Shown piece by piece: positions 28,350-41,002 of a stretch of 64,000 bases of DNA (the stretch's first letter is position 1; every line of letters starts with the position of its first letter). The translations under genes were made by a program, and so were the position numbers. The stretch lies in assembly GCA_002324875.1 (NCBI GenBank), contig NTJG01000003.1, positions 203,929-267,928 on the forward strand, written 5' to 3'. The notes under the pieces are model-generated. The model had not been told where the DNA came from, did not search any database, and was given only the letters and a program-made list of their open reading frames with translations. The stretch is from Lysobacteraceae bacterium NML93-0793 (lineage in GTDB: Bacteria > Pseudomonadota > Gammaproteobacteria > Xanthomonadales > Xanthomonadaceae).

Positions 28350-29249
28350 TCAGCGCAGTACGGATTCCAGATAGGGTTCGAGCTGAGGCCACGCGAAGGC
28401 GAACCCGCGCGCCTGCAACCGCGCGGGCAGGACGCGCTGGCCGTCGACGAGCAGCGTGGCCATGTCGCCCAGGCCCAGCTCCAGCACGCGCGCCGGTGCG
28501 GCGAGCAGGGCCGGACGGCGCAGGGCGTCGGCCAGCGCGCGTGTGAACCGTGCGTTGTCGACGGGCTCGGGCGCGGTGAGGTTGAAGGCACCTGTCGGCG
28601 CGTCGGTGTCGCCGTCGAGATGCGCATGCAGCAGCGACAGCGCCGCTGCCACCCAGTCCTCGCGCGCGATCCAGCTCAGCACCTGGCGCCCATCGCCCAG
28701 CCGCGCGCCGAGCCCGAGCGCGAACGGCAGGTGCAGCCGCTGCAGCATGCCGCCCCCCGGATGCAGCACCACACCGGTGCGCAGATGCACGACCGGCACG
28801 CGGTCTTCGACCACGCTGGCCGCCGCCTCCCAGTCCGCGCACAGGCGATGCTGGAATTCGTCGCGCGGCGCGCTGGTCTCGTCCAGCGCCACATCGCCCT
28901 GCGCGCCGTACCAGCCGATCGCCGAACCGCTGAGCAGGACCTTCGGCGGCGACTGCGCGGTGCGGATCCAGTCGGTGACCACACGCGTGGGGATCAGCCG
29001 ACTGTCCTGCAACTGCTGCTTGCGCGTGTCGCTCCAGCGCCGGTCGGCGATACCGGCACCGGCCAGATTGACCACCGCGTCGAAGCGGTCGTCGGCCCAG
29101 AGCTGACTGTAGGTGCGCACCTCCACGCCGTCCGGCGCGGGTGTGGAGGCGCGGCGCGACAGCCAGGTGACATCGGCGCCCTCGCGGCGCAGACGTTCGG
29201 TCAGCGCGCTGCCGAGAAAGCCGCTGCCGCCGGTGATCAGGATGTGCAT
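28350..29249 (-). CDS. TIGR01777/YfcH-type NAD-dependent epimerase
   Basis: A 299-residue extended SDR protein with an NAD(P) fold: ITGGSGFLGSALTERL at 5-20 and LSGSAIGWYG at about 111-120. The C-terminal part, GFAFAWPQLEPYLESVLR, matches the DUF1731 tail that defines the YfcH group. The ATG at 29249 puts the Rossmann motif at the N-terminus as expected; a longer frame to 29282 is unlikely. Related proteins are linked to cell division or sugar metabolism in some species, but no reaction is established. Confidence 0.9.
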   Translation of the reverse strand: MHILITGGSGFLGSALTERLRREGADVTWLSRRASTPAPDGVEVRTYSQLWADDRFDAVVNLAGAGIADRRWSDTRKQQLQDSRLIPTRVVTDWIRTAQSPPKVLLSGSAIGWYGAQGDVALDETSAPRDEFQHRLCADWEAAASVVEDRVPVVHLRTGVVLHPGGGMLQRLHLPFALGLGARLGDGRQVLSWIAREDWVAAALSLLHAHLDGDTDAPTGAFNLTAPEPVDNARFTRALADALRRPALLAAPARVLELGLGDMATLLVDGQRVLPARLQARGFAFAWPQLEPYLESVLR

Positions 29250-29551
29250 TGCGGTTCCCGTGACTGCGTGCGAGACGGGCATGCTCCCAGACCGGGGCGC
29301 ACGACGGTGTCACGGCGCGCCTGCCGGAGGCGGCGACGCCCGGGCGACGTCATGGGCGCCATCGGCGGCGACCGGCCGTCGGTGACCTCGACGTGCGAGC
29401 GGGCCTATCGCAACCCGGAGGCTGTCCGAACGGGCGTCAGCGCGATCGTCCAGCCCGCTTCGCGCGCGGCCGCGATACAGGCGTCGTACGAGCCACGCGC
29501 ACACATGCGGCGCGAGGGCGACGACCCGCGGGTCGCCGCCCCGCCCATGGA

Positions 29552-32149
<2,598 letters not shown>

Positions 32150-32325
32150 GGCGGAACTCCTCGGAACGTTGGGGCCGGCGGTGCCGGCAATGTCCGCAAC
32201 ATGCGGTCGAAACGGCGTGTTGCAAGCGGTGCGGGCCCGGTTTTGACGGAATCCTGCCGCCGCCCTCACCCCGGGCTCGCGGTCACGGGCCTAGCGTTGC
32301 GGGCGTCTTCCGCCCGGAGTGCACC

Positions 32326-33039
32326 ATGACCTACCGGCTTTACTACTGGACCGGCATCCAGGGACGCGGCGAGTTCGTGCGGCTGGCGCTCGAGGACGCC
32401 GGCGCCGCCTATGTCGATGTCGCGCGCGTCGACGGCGACGCCGCCCTGCAGCCGTTTCTCGACGGCGAGCGCGACGGTCCGCGCCCGTTCGCGCCGCCGT
32501 TCCTGGTGACCGGCACGCGGGTGATCGCCCAGGTCGCCAACATCCTCCACGCCCTGGGGCCGGAGCTCGATCTCGTGCCCGCCGACGAGGCGGCGCGCCT
32601 GCAGGCCCTGCAGCTGCAGCTCACGATCGCCGACCTGGTGACCGAGATCCACGACAGCCACCATCCGATCGCCAGCGCCGAGTACTACGAGGCCCAGCAG
32701 GACGCGGCGGCGCGCCGCGCGGCCGACCTGCGCGCGCAGCGTCTGCCGAAGTTCCTGGGCTATTTCGAGGACGTACTCGCCACCGGCGCCGGCCATGCGC
32801 TGGGCCGGCATTCGTATGTGGATCTGTCCCTGTTCCAGCTGATACGCGGGCTGGACTACGCCTATCCGCGCGCGATGGCCGCGCTGGCGCCGCGGCTGCC
32901 CCGGCTCCGCGCCCTGGAGCGCCGCGTGGCCGACCGGCCCGGCATCGGGGCCTATCTGGACTCCGATCGCCGGCTGGCGTTCAACACCCAGGGCATCTTC
33001 CGTCATTACCCCGAACTCGACGGCCCCGCCGGCGACTGA
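32326..33039 (+). CDS. Glutathione S-transferase family protein
   Basis: A 237-residue protein with a thioredoxin-like GST N-domain, YRLYYWTGIQGRGEFVRLALEDAG, resembling sigma-like GSTs with a Tyr near residue 6-7 as the likely catalytic residue, and PFAPPFLV holding the cis-Pro. The helical C-domain follows (ADLVTEIHDSHHPI and YVDLSLFQLIRGL). It would conjugate or bind glutathione in the cytosol. It is divergent from clpB and converges with the kinase gene, ending 28 bp away. Substrate unknown. Confidence 0.88.
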   Translation: MTYRLYYWTGIQGRGEFVRLALEDAGAAYVDVARVDGDAALQPFLDGERDGPRPFAPPFLVTGTRVIAQVANILHALGPELDLVPADEAARLQALQLQLTIADLVTEIHDSHHPIASAEYYEAQQDAAARRAADLRAQRLPKFLGYFEDVLATGAGHALGRHSYVDLSLFQLIRGLDYAYPRAMAALAPRLPRLRALERRVADRPGIGAYLDSDRRLAFNTQGIFRHYPELDGPAGD

Positions 33040-33067
33040 GGGCCGGTATCGGCCGCCGCCGCGGTGC

Positions 33068-35887
33068 TCAGGCCTCGGCGGCGAGTACCGCGCGCACGCG
33101 TGTGCCCAACGCGTCGACGGTGAACGGCTTGCCGATCAGCTGGACGCCGGGTTCGAGCACCCCGTCGCGGACCAGGGTATTGCGGCTGTTGCCGGTGGCG
33201 AAGAGCACTTTCAGATCCGGCCGGCGCCGCAGCGCGGCCTCGGCGAGCTGGGGGCCGTTGACTTCGGGCATCACCACGTCGGTGAACAGCAGCGCGATCT
33301 CGGGATGCGCGTCGAGGCGCTCCAGCGCGCCGGCGGCGCCGTCGGCGTCGAGTACGGTATAGCCCAGTTCGCGCAGCGCCTCGACGGAGAAGCGGCGCAC
33401 CCCGGGTTCGTCGTCGACGACGAGAATGCACTCGCCCTGTCCCCGCGCCGTCTCGGGCGCGGCCTCGGTCGCCACGGCCGGATCGGACGGTGCCGGGTGC
33501 ACCGGCAGGTAGAGCGAGACGACCGTGCCCTGCCCGGGCTCGGAGCGCATCCGCACGTGGCCCGACGACTGGCGCACGAAGCCGTAGACCTGCGACAGGC
33601 CGAGCCCCGTGCCCTTGCCGACGCCCTTGGTGGTGTAGAACGGATCGAACGCCCGGGCCAGCACGTCCGGCGACATGCCGCTGCCGGTATCGGTCACGGC
33701 GATCAGGACGTGCTCGCCCGGCGGCACGTCGGTCTCGGCCGCCGGGTCGTGGCCGGTGCGCGACGTGCGCAGCGTCAGACGGCCGCCGCCCGGCATCGCG
33801 TCGCGCGCGTTGACGGCGAGGTTGAGAATCACGTTCTCCAGCTGGTTGGCGTCGACGTGGATCCACCCGGCATCGTCCGCCAGCACGATCTCCAGCCGCA
33901 CGCTGGCGCCGAGTGCGTGCACCAGCAGATCGGACATGCCCTCGACCAGGCGATTGGCCTCGACCGTGACCGGCTGCAGCGGTTGCTGCCGCGAGAACGC
34001 CAGCAGACGCTGGGTGAGCCGCGCGGCCCGGGTGGCGCCGTCGATGGCCATGTCGACGTAGCGCCTGGCGCGCGGATCGGCATCGCCCAGGCGCTTGGCC
34101 AGCAGATCCAGCGGGCCGATCACCGTCGCCAGCATGTTGTTGAAATCGTGCGCGATGCCGCCGGTCAGCTGGCCCACCGCTTCCATCTTCTGGCTCTGGC
34201 GCAGCGCATCTTCCACACGCGTGCGTTCGGCCACCTCCGCCAGCACCCGGCTCTCGAGCTGCTCGTTGAGTTCCTTCAGGCGCGCGTCGTCGCGCTTGCG
34301 CTCGGTGACGTCGATCGCCACACCCACCACGCGCACGCAGCGCGCATCCTCGAACAGGCCGCGGCCCTTGGCGGCGACCCAGCGCACCACGCCGTCGTCG
34401 CGGCCGATGGTGCGGTATTCCACGTCGTAGAGCGCGCGTCGGGCGGGATCGATCGCGGCATCGAAGGCAGCCGCCGTGGCCTCGCGATCCTCCGGATGCA
34501 GCCCGTCGTAGAAGTCGCGCAGCGTGACCTCGTCCTCGTCGAAGACGCCGAACATCGCCCGTGTGCGCGTGGACCAGATCAGCGCGTCGTGCACCGGATC
34601 GACGTCCCAGAAGCCCATGTCGCCGGCGTCGGTCGCCAGACGCAGACGCTCTTCGCTTTGCACGAGCGCTGCTTCGGCCGCCTTGCTGGCGGTCAGATCG
34701 AGCATCGCGCCGATCATGCGCATCGGCGCGCCGTCACTGCCGCGCAGCACGGTGCCGCGGTCGAGCACCACCGCGTAGCGGCCGTCGGCGCAGCGGAAGC
34801 GGTATTCGGCCGTCCAGGCCGAGCCGGCCCCTTCGATGACGGCGTGGATGCCGGCATCGATCCGCGGCCGATCGTCGGGATGGATGTGATCGAGCCACCA
34901 CTGCGCGTCGGTCTCGGTCACGGCATGGCCGAACAGCGCTGCCAGGGCCGCGTTCCAGACCACGTGACCGTCCGCGATGCGCCAATCCCAGATCGCGTCG
35001 TTGGTGGCACGGGCGGCGAGGCGATAGCGCTCCTCGAATTCGAGGTGGCGGGCTTCGGCCAGCTTGCGGTCGGTGATGTCGAGCGAGGTGCCGACCAGGC
35101 CGACCACCTGCCCGTCGTCGTCGCGCAGCGGGGCCTTGGTCGACAGCCACCAGGCCCGGCGTCCATCCGGATAGTTGATGACCTCCTCGACCTGCTCGGC
35201 CCGGCCGCTGGCCATGATGCGTGCGTCCGTCGCCATCACCGCGGCCGCCTGGGCGGGATCGCCCAGGACTTCGGCATCGGTGCGGCCGATGTAGGCCTCC
35301 GGCAGCCGGCCGATCAGTTCGCTCGTGGCCCGGTTGCCGATCAGCAGCCGGCCCTGACGGTCCTTGGCGTAGACCACGCCCGGCGCCGCGTCGACGAAGG
35401 AACGCAGCAGCGTCTGCGCCTGGTCGCGCTCGTGGGCCAGCTGGCGGCGTTCGTCGACGTCGATCAGCACGCCCGAGAAGTCCCGTGCGTGTCCGTCCGC
35501 ATCCAGGTCGACGCGGCCGATCGCCTCGAGCCAGCGGTAGGCACCGTCCATGCCCCGGGTCCGGTACTCGTGCGCGTAGCGGCCGCCGCGGCCGATGGCC
35601 TCGGTGATTGCCGCCTTCAATCCCGCGACATCATCGGGGTGCACCGACGTCAGCACCCGCTCGAGCGGAAGCGGATCGCGCGCCGCGGCCGGGTCGAGGC
35701 CGAACGCGACCGCCAGCGCCTCGTCCACCGTCAGGCGGTCATGGGCGACGTCCCAGAACCAGGTGCCGACGATGGCGCCGGCATCGCGTGCCAGCTGCAT
35801 GCGCTCGGTGTCGCGCTCGAGGGCGCGCGCAGTGGTGTCCGATGGATTCAAGGAGATCTCGCAGTGGCCCGGGCGCGTGGCCCACAT
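33068..35887 (-). CDS. Hybrid sensor histidine kinase with four PAS domains and a receiver
   Basis: A 939-residue soluble hybrid kinase with no membrane segment. Four PAS/PAC units are visible, ending near [29 protein letters not shown] and DVTERKRDD. Next come a coiled coil, the H-box [20 protein letters not shown] with its phospho-His, the ATPase domain (N box [11 protein letters not shown] boxes DTGSGM and GKGTGLGLS), and a C-terminal receiver ([11 protein letters not shown], the phospho-Asp in [11 protein letters not shown], Lys in GKPF). I took the ATG at 35887; a GTG at 35893 is also possible. No separate response regulator or HPt gene lies beside it, so the output route is unknown. Confidence 0.92.
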   Translation of the reverse strand: MWATRPGHCEISLNPSDTTARALERDTERMQLARDAGAIVGTWFWDVAHDRLTVDEALAVAFGLDPAAARDPLPLERVLTSVHPDDVAGLKAAITEAIGRGGRYAHEYRTRGMDGAYRWLEAIGRVDLDADGHARDFSGVLIDVDERRQLAHERDQAQTLLRSFVDAAPGVVYAKDRQGRLLIGNRATSELIGRLPEAYIGRTDAEVLGDPAQAAAVMATDARIMASGRAEQVEEVINYPDGRRAWWLSTKAPLRDDDGQVVGLVGTSLDITDRKLAEARHLEFEERYRLAARATNDAIWDWRIADGHVVWNAALAALFGHAVTETDAQWWLDHIHPDDRPRIDAGIHAVIEGAGSAWTAEYRFRCADGRYAVVLDRGTVLRGSDGAPMRMIGAMLDLTASKAAEAALVQSEERLRLATDAGDMGFWDVDPVHDALIWSTRTRAMFGVFDEDEVTLRDFYDGLHPEDREATAAAFDAAIDPARRALYDVEYRTIGRDDGVVRWVAAKGRGLFEDARCVRVVGVAIDVTERKRDDARLKELNEQLESRVLAEVAERTRVEDALRQSQKMEAVGQLTGGIAHDFNNMLATVIGPLDLLAKRLGDADPRARRYVDMAIDGATRAARLTQRLLAFSRQQPLQPVTVEANRLVEGMSDLLVHALGASVRLEIVLADDAGWIHVDANQLENVILNLAVNARDAMPGGGRLTLRTSRTGHDPAAETDVPPGEHVLIAVTDTGSGMSPDVLARAFDPFYTTKGVGKGTGLGLSQVYGFVRQSSGHVRMRSEPGQGTVVSLYLPVHPAPSDPAVATEAAPETARGQGECILVVDDEPGVRRFSVEALRELGYTVLDADGAAGALERLDAHPEIALLFTDVVMPEVNGPQLAEAALRRRPDLKVLFATGNSRNTLVRDGVLEPGVQLIGKPFTVDALGTRVRAVLAAEA

Positions 35888-35929
35888 TCTCACACTGCGC
35901 CCCGCAGCAGCATGTGGATGTGCCCGCCA

Positions 35930-36361
35930 TCAAAGAAAGCGGTGGGCGGTGCCGGGCGGCGGCACCATGCAGGTGGCCCGTCGCCCGAACACGCGGTAGC
36001 GCGAGCGCGCGAGCGCGCGATAGCCGGCGTCGCGCAGCCGGCGGGGCACGATCCGCAGGCCCGCCGCGAGCCGCCATCCGCCGCCGAGCCTGCGCAGCAC
36101 TTCGATCACGGCCGCGCTGTCGTGCCAGGCCGCCGCGCCGTCGACCAGCAGGAAGGACACCGGATCGTCGGGGTCGAGGCCGTGCGCGCGCAGCAGCTCG
36201 CGTCCGACCGCATCCTGCATCGCCGCGAAGCGGAAGCCGGCACGCCGGTCGCGGCGCAGCAGGAATCGCACCCAGCCGTTGCACAGCGCGCACACGCCGT
36301 CGAAGACGACGATCGGGCCGTCGGCAATCACGCGGGGCGGAGCGGGCGCAGTCGGATTCAC
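35930..36361 (-). CDS. DCC-type thiol-disulfide oxidoreductase family protein (DUF393)
   Basis: A 143-residue protein with the DCC signature, Asp21 and Cys24-x-x-Cys27 in VFDGVCALCNGWVRF, followed by RFAAMQDAVGRELL and the basic C-terminal region. These small proteins have a thioredoxin-like pattern but no proven redox role. It is divergent from otsB, with starts only 34 bp apart, so their promoters must overlap. Confidence 0.88.
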   Translation of the reverse strand: MNPTAPAPPRVIADGPIVVFDGVCALCNGWVRFLLRRDRRAGFRFAAMQDAVGRELLRAHGLDPDDPVSFLLVDGAAAWHDSAAVIEVLRRLGGGWRLAAGLRIVPRRLRDAGYRALARSRYRVFGRRATCMVPPPGTAHRFL

Positions 36362-36395
36362 ATGGGTTTTCCCGGTACGCGACCATCATGCTGCA

Positions 36396-37214
36396 ATGCG
36401 CCAAACACCGGAACCCGCCCACCCCTCGTCTCCCGCGTCCGTCGCCGCGCTTCCGCCGCCCCCGGCCCTGCCGGACAACGCCGCGCTGTTCCTCGATGTC
36501 GACGGCTGTCTGCTGCCGTTCGCTCCGCGTCCCGATGCCGTCCACGTGCCGCCGGCGCTGGTCGACCGCCTGCTCGCGCTGCAGGCGCAGCTGGGCGGTG
36601 CGCTGGCCCTGGTCAGTGGCCGCAGCGTGGCGACGCTCGACCAGCTGTTCGCGCCGGCGATCTTCACCGCGGCCGGTCTGCACGGCGTCGAGCGTCGACG
36701 CGCCGGCCAGGCCTTGGGGACGCGCGACGTCCCGCCCGGTCTCGCGCGCGTGCGCGATGCCGCGGTGCGACTGGCCCAGGACCACCCGGGCGCGCTGGTC
36801 GAGGACAAGGGCCTCGCACTCGGCCTGCACTGGCGCATGGCGCCGGACGCGAGCAAGGCCGCGACCGGCGCCGCGCTGCGCGCCTTTGCGGCCGGTGCGC
36901 TGACCGGCCTGCCGGAGTACCAGTTGCAGCCCGGCGACCACGTCATCGAGCTGCGTCCGCGGCATGCCGACAAGGGCAGCGCCATCCTGGCCTTTCTCGA
37001 GGAACCGCCGTTCGCCGGCCGGGTGCCGGTGTTCGCCGGCGACGATCTGACCGACGAGCCCGGTTTCGCGGCCGTCGAAGCGCACGGCGGCATCAGCATC
37101 CTGGTCGGTGATCGCACCGGCAGCGCCGCGCGCTTCCATCTCGACTCGCCCGCCGCCGTGCACCGCTGGCTCGGCGTGCCGGCCGACCCCTCACTTCCGG
37201 AGACCGCCCGATGA
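36396..37214 (+). CDS. otsB: Trehalose-6-phosphate phosphatase
   Basis: A 272-residue HAD-family phosphatase that converts trehalose 6-phosphate to trehalose. The HAD motif I nucleophile is in LFLDVDGCL (Asp34 and Asp36), motif II near ALVSGRSV, and motif III GDDLTDEPGF near residue 215. HADKGSAI supplies the motif lysine. The first 25 residues are Pro/Ala-rich. The ATG at 36396 avoids overlap with the divergent DCC gene; the longer frame upstream does not. The stop overlaps the next ATG (ATGA), so the three trehalose genes form one operon. Confidence 0.95.
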   Translation: MRQTPEPAHPSSPASVAALPPPPALPDNAALFLDVDGCLLPFAPRPDAVHVPPALVDRLLALQAQLGGALALVSGRSVATLDQLFAPAIFTAAGLHGVERRRAGQALGTRDVPPGLARVRDAAVRLAQDHPGALVEDKGLALGLHWRMAPDASKAATGAALRAFAAGALTGLPEYQLQPGDHVIELRPRHADKGSAILAFLEEPPFAGRVPVFAGDDLTDEPGFAAVEAHGGISILVGDRTGSAARFHLDSPAAVHRWLGVPADPSLPETAR

Positions 37215-39001
37215 CCCCACCGCTCGCTCCCAGCCTCGATCTCGGCCTCGTCGGCAACGGCACCTTCGGTGCGCTGTTCGACGCGCGCGCCCGGCTGGTG
37301 TGGTCCTGCCTGCCGGCCTTCGACGGCGATCCGGCCTTCTGCGCGCTGCTGTCCCCGCACGAGGGGCACGGCGACTGGTCGATCGAACTCGAGGACTTCG
37401 AACGCAGCGAGCAGAGTTACATCGAAAACACCGCCATCCTGCGCACCGTGCTGGTCGATCGGCACGGCGCATCGATCGAGATCACCGACTTCGCGCCGCG
37501 CTGGCGCCAGCACGACCGCTTCTACCGCCCGGTGATGCTGATGCGACGCATCCGCCTGCTCTCGGGCAGCCCGCGCATCCGCGTGCTGCTGCGCCCGCTG
37601 GCGGACTGGGGCGCACGCGCGCCCGACAGCACCTGGGGCAGCAACCACATCCGCTTCGTGCTGCCGGACTTCACCCTCCGCGCGACCACCGACATGCCAA
37701 TCCGCCTGCTGCGCGAGGGCCTGCCCTTCGTCGTCGACCGCGACCTGCATTTCATCCTCGGTCCCGACGAAACCCTGACCCAGCCGCTGGCCGAGTTCGT
37801 CCGCGACGGCCTGCACCGCACCACCAGCTACTGGCGCGAGTGGGTGCGCTATCTCTCGATTCCGCTGGATTTCCAGGAGGCGGTGATCCGCAGCGCGATC
37901 ACGCTGAAACTCTGCCAGTACGAGGAGAGCGGCGGCATCATCGCGGCGATGACGACATCGATCCCGGAAGCCGCCGACACCGAGCGCAACTGGGACTACC
38001 GCTACTGCTGGGTGCGTGATTCGGCCTTCGTCGTACGCGCGCTCAACCGCCTCGGCGCCACGCGCACGATGGAGGAGTACATCCGCTACATCTTCAACCT
38101 CACGGTCAGCGACGACGGCGACATGCAGCCGCTCTACGGCATCGCGTTCGAACACGAGCTCACCGAGGAGACGATGCCGGCGCTGGCCGGGTACCGCGGC
38201 ATGGGCCCGGTGCGCCGCGGCAATCTCGCCTACGTGCAGCGCCAGCACGACACCTACGGCAGCGTGGTGCTGGCCTCGACCCAGCTGTTCTTCGACCGCC
38301 GGCTCGAGCATCGCGGCGACGAGGCCACGTTCCGCAAGCTCGAGCCGCTCGGCGAACTCGCCTGGAAACTCTACGACCAGCCCGACGCGGGTCTGTGGGA
38401 ATTCCGCGGCAAGGCCCACGTGCACACCTACTCCGCGGTGATGTGCTGGGCCGCCTGCGACCGGCTGGGCAAGATCGCCGCGCAGCTCGGACTCGACGAC
38501 CGCGCGACATTCTGGCGCGAACGCGCCGGCGCCATGCGCGCCCGCATCATGGAAGAGGCCTGGAACACCGATCTGGGGACGTTCGCCGACGCCTTCGGCG
38601 GGGACCGGCTCGACGCCTCGCTGTTGCTGCTCGCCGATCTGGGTTTCGTCGCACCGGATGATCCGCGCTTCGTCGGCACCGTCGAGGCGATCGGGCGCAC
38701 GCTGCGCCACGGCGACGGCCTGTTCCGCTACGTCACTCCGGACGACTTCGGCGCCCCCGAGACCAGCTTCACGATCTGCACCTTCTGGTACATCGATGCG
38801 CTCGCCTCGATCGGCCGTGAGCACGAGGCGCGCACGCTGTTCGAAACCCTGCTGTCGCGACGCAACCATCTGGGCCTGCTCTCGGAGGATCTCGAGTTCG
38901 AGACCGGCGAGGCCTGGGGCAACTTCCCGCAGACGTATTCGCACGTCGGGCTGATCATGGCCGCGATGCGCCTGTCGCGGTCCTGGCAGGAGGCCGCATG
39001 A
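37211..39001 (+). CDS. Glycoside hydrolase family 15 protein, trehalase or glucoamylase type
   Basis: A 596-residue GH15 enzyme with an N-terminal beta-sandwich (LGLVGNGTFGALFDARARLVW) and a catalytic alpha/alpha barrel. Family landmarks are RNWDYRYCWVRDSAFV near 258-273, YDQPDAGLWEFRG with the likely catalytic acid, and GEAWGNFPQTYSHVG near the end with the likely catalytic base. It lacks a signal peptide, so it is cytoplasmic. Lying between otsB and otsA with 4-bp overlaps at both ends, it may hydrolyse trehalose or feed glucose into the pathway; some bacterial GH15 proteins are trehalases. The substrate is inferred from context. Confidence 0.9.
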   Translation: MTPPLAPSLDLGLVGNGTFGALFDARARLVWSCLPAFDGDPAFCALLSPHEGHGDWSIELEDFERSEQSYIENTAILRTVLVDRHGASIEITDFAPRWRQHDRFYRPVMLMRRIRLLSGSPRIRVLLRPLADWGARAPDSTWGSNHIRFVLPDFTLRATTDMPIRLLREGLPFVVDRDLHFILGPDETLTQPLAEFVRDGLHRTTSYWREWVRYLSIPLDFQEAVIRSAITLKLCQYEESGGIIAAMTTSIPEAADTERNWDYRYCWVRDSAFVVRALNRLGATRTMEEYIRYIFNLTVSDDGDMQPLYGIAFEHELTEETMPALAGYRGMGPVRRGNLAYVQRQHDTYGSVVLASTQLFFDRRLEHRGDEATFRKLEPLGELAWKLYDQPDAGLWEFRGKAHVHTYSAVMCWAACDRLGKIAAQLGLDDRATFWRERAGAMRARIMEEAWNTDLGTFADAFGGDRLDASLLLLADLGFVAPDDPRFVGTVEAIGRTLRHGDGLFRYVTPDDFGAPETSFTICTFWYIDALASIGREHEARTLFETLLSRRNHLGLLSEDLEFETGEAWGNFPQTYSHVGLIMAAMRLSRSWQEAA

Positions 39002-40371
39002 GCCGCCTGGTCGTCGTGTCCAACCGCGTCGCGCTGCCGGATTCGAGCCAGAACGGCGGACTGGCGACCGCCCTCGATGCGGCCCTGAAGGAATCCGGCG
39101 GCCTCTGGTTCGGCTGGAGCGGCAAGGTCGCGCGCGGGCATTCGGGTGAACTGCATCGCACCACGTCCAACGGCATCGACTACGTCACCATCGACCTCTC
39201 GCGCGAGGACTACGAGGGCTACTACAACGGCTTCTCGAACCGCACGCTGTGGCCGCTGCTGCATTTCCGGCTGGATCTCGTCGACTACAACGCGATGACC
39301 CAGGCCGCGTACCGCGGCGTCAATGCGCTGTTCGCCGAGAAGCTGGCAAAGGAGATCCGCGACGAGGACATCGTCTGGATCCACGACTATCACCTGCTGC
39401 CGCTGGCGCAGGAACTGCGCCGGCGCGGCGTGCGCGCGCGGCTGGGGTTCTTCCTGCACGTGCCGTTTCCCTCGGCCGACATCATCGCCGGGCTGCCGCA
39501 TCACGAGAAAACCTTCGGCGCGCTGTCGGCCTACGACCTCGTCGGCTTCCAGACCGAGCGTGACCTGGAGCGGTTCCAGGACTACATCCGTCTGTTCCGG
39601 GGCGGCCAGGTGGCCGGACGCGGCGAGCTGCGCGAGCAGGACGGCCGACGGTTCCGGGCCAGTGCGTTCCCGATCGGCATCGACGCCGGCGGCCTCGCCA
39701 GACTGGCGCAGAATGCGGTGCGCATTCCCGCGGTCAAGCGGCTGCAGGCAAGTCTCAACGGACGCGCGCTGGCGATCGGCGTCGACCGGCTGGACTATTC
39801 GAAAGGCCTGCCCGAACGCTTCCGCGCCTTCGAGCGCTTCCTCGAGCGGCACGACGACCAGCACGGCCGCGTCACCTATCTGCAGATCGCGCCGGTCTCG
39901 CGCGGCGGCGTCGCAAGCTACCGGGCGCTGCGCCGCGAACTCGAGCAGTACGCCGGCCACATCAACGGCGGCCACGCGGACCCGGAGTGGACGCCGGTGC
40001 GCTACGTCAATCGCACCTATCCCCACGCCACGCTGACCGGCTTCTACCGGATGTCCCGCATCGGCCTGGTGACCCCGCTGCGGGACGGGATGAACCTCGT
40101 GGCCAAGGAGTTCGTCGCCGCGCAGGACCCGGAGCAGCCGGGCGCGCTGGTGCTGTCGATCTTCGCCGGCGCCGCGCGCGAACTCGACGGTGCCCTGCTG
40201 ATCAACCCCTTCGACAGCGACGGGGTCGCCGATGCGATCGCCACCGCGGTGAAGATGCCGGTCGAGGAACGCCGCGATCGCTGGCAGTCGATGATGGCGC
40301 GCATCTGCGACTACGACATCCATGCCTGGCGCCGGGACTTCCTGCAGACGCTCGGCGCCGTGGAACGCTAG
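38998..40371 (+). CDS. otsA: Trehalose-6-phosphate synthase
   Basis: A 457-residue GT20 glycosyltransferase that joins UDP-glucose and glucose 6-phosphate to make trehalose 6-phosphate in the cytoplasm. Landmarks are SRLVVVSNRVALP at the start, WIHDYHLLPLAQELR near 124, GVDRLDYSKGLPERF near 261 and RDGMNLVAKEFVAAQ near 362, all conserved catalytic or sugar-nucleotide-binding segments. The ATG at 38998 overlaps the GH15 stop (ATGA). Length agrees with E. coli OtsA (474). Together with otsB it gives osmotic and desiccation protection. Confidence 0.97.
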   Translation: MSRLVVVSNRVALPDSSQNGGLATALDAALKESGGLWFGWSGKVARGHSGELHRTTSNGIDYVTIDLSREDYEGYYNGFSNRTLWPLLHFRLDLVDYNAMTQAAYRGVNALFAEKLAKEIRDEDIVWIHDYHLLPLAQELRRRGVRARLGFFLHVPFPSADIIAGLPHHEKTFGALSAYDLVGFQTERDLERFQDYIRLFRGGQVAGRGELREQDGRRFRASAFPIGIDAGGLARLAQNAVRIPAVKRLQASLNGRALAIGVDRLDYSKGLPERFRAFERFLERHDDQHGRVTYLQIAPVSRGGVASYRALRRELEQYAGHINGGHADPEWTPVRYVNRTYPHATLTGFYRMSRIGLVTPLRDGMNLVAKEFVAAQDPEQPGALVLSIFAGAARELDGALLINPFDSDGVADAIATAVKMPVEERRDRWQSMMARICDYDIHAWRRDFLQTLGAVER

Positions 40372-40380
40372 GCCCCCGAC

Positions 40381-40410
40381 GCCCGACGACGGCGATGCGC
40401 CGTCGCGGGC
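40381..40410. terminator. Hairpin between convergent otsA and gloA
   Basis: GCCCG and CGACGGCG on the left pair with CGCCGTCG and CGGGC on the right, with one bulged A and an ATG loop. It lies between the two convergent stops and could end transcription from both sides, although neither side has a T run. Confidence 0.5.
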
Positions 40411-40416
40411 GCGTGA

Positions 40417-40947
40417 TCAGAGCGCGGTGGGCTGGATGATCTCCACCCAGTAGCCGTCCGGGTCCTTGATGAAGGCCAGCGATTTCATGCTGCCGTCGCT
40501 GAGGCGCTTCTGGAACGGCACACCCAGCGCTTCGAAGCGCGCGCACGCCGCCTGTACGTCGGGCACGCTGACGCAGATGTGCCCGAAGCCGCGCGGATCG
40601 GAATTGCCGTCGTGGTAGACCGGGCCGTCCTGCGACTCGGTGCCGTGGTTGTGGGTCAACTCCAGCACGCCGCGCTGCCGGGCCAGCCACTCGCGACGGG
40701 CCTCGTCGGCGTCGGGAATGTCGCCGGCCTCGTCCACCAGCACCAGGAAGAACAGCGAGAACTTCGCCTGCTCGAAATCCACCTTGCGCACCAGGGTGAA
40801 GCCGAGCACGCGGGTGTAGAAATCCAGCGAGGCCACGGGATCCTTGATCCGCAGCATCGTGTGGTTGAAGACGAAGTCGCGGGTGGCGGCATCGCGCGGG
40901 GCGACACCGGGCACGCGGGCGAGGTCGGCAAGGGTCTGTGCGGTCAT
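40417..40947 (-). CDS. gloA: Lactoylglutathione lyase (glyoxalase I)
   Basis: A 176-residue VOC-fold enzyme that isomerises the methylglyoxal-glutathione adduct to S-lactoylglutathione. It shows FNHTMLRIKDPVASLDFY with the first metal His, GVLELTHNHGTE with the Glu region, GFGHICVSVPDV with the second His and FIKDPDGYWVEIIQ with the second Glu. The length and the loop inserts match the longer, zinc-type GloA of pseudomonads, rather than the shorter nickel-type E. coli enzyme. The ATG at 40947 is the family start. It is convergent with otsA. Confidence 0.94.
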   Translation of the reverse strand: MTAQTLADLARVPGVAPRDAATRDFVFNHTMLRIKDPVASLDFYTRVLGFTLVRKVDFEQAKFSLFFLVLVDEAGDIPDADEARREWLARQRGVLELTHNHGTESQDGPVYHDGNSDPRGFGHICVSVPDVQAACARFEALGVPFQKRLSDGSMKSLAFIKDPDGYWVEIIQPTAL

Positions 40948-41002
40948 GGCTCGGCTCGATGGGAAGGGCCGGCTATTATCGGCGATGCCGCCGAGGCCGC
41001 GG

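Noticed and set aside
33305..37111. A plus-strand open frame of 1268 codons opposite the hybrid kinase and running into otsB
   Set aside because: It crosses several real genes in another frame or strand, and its product has no family resemblance.
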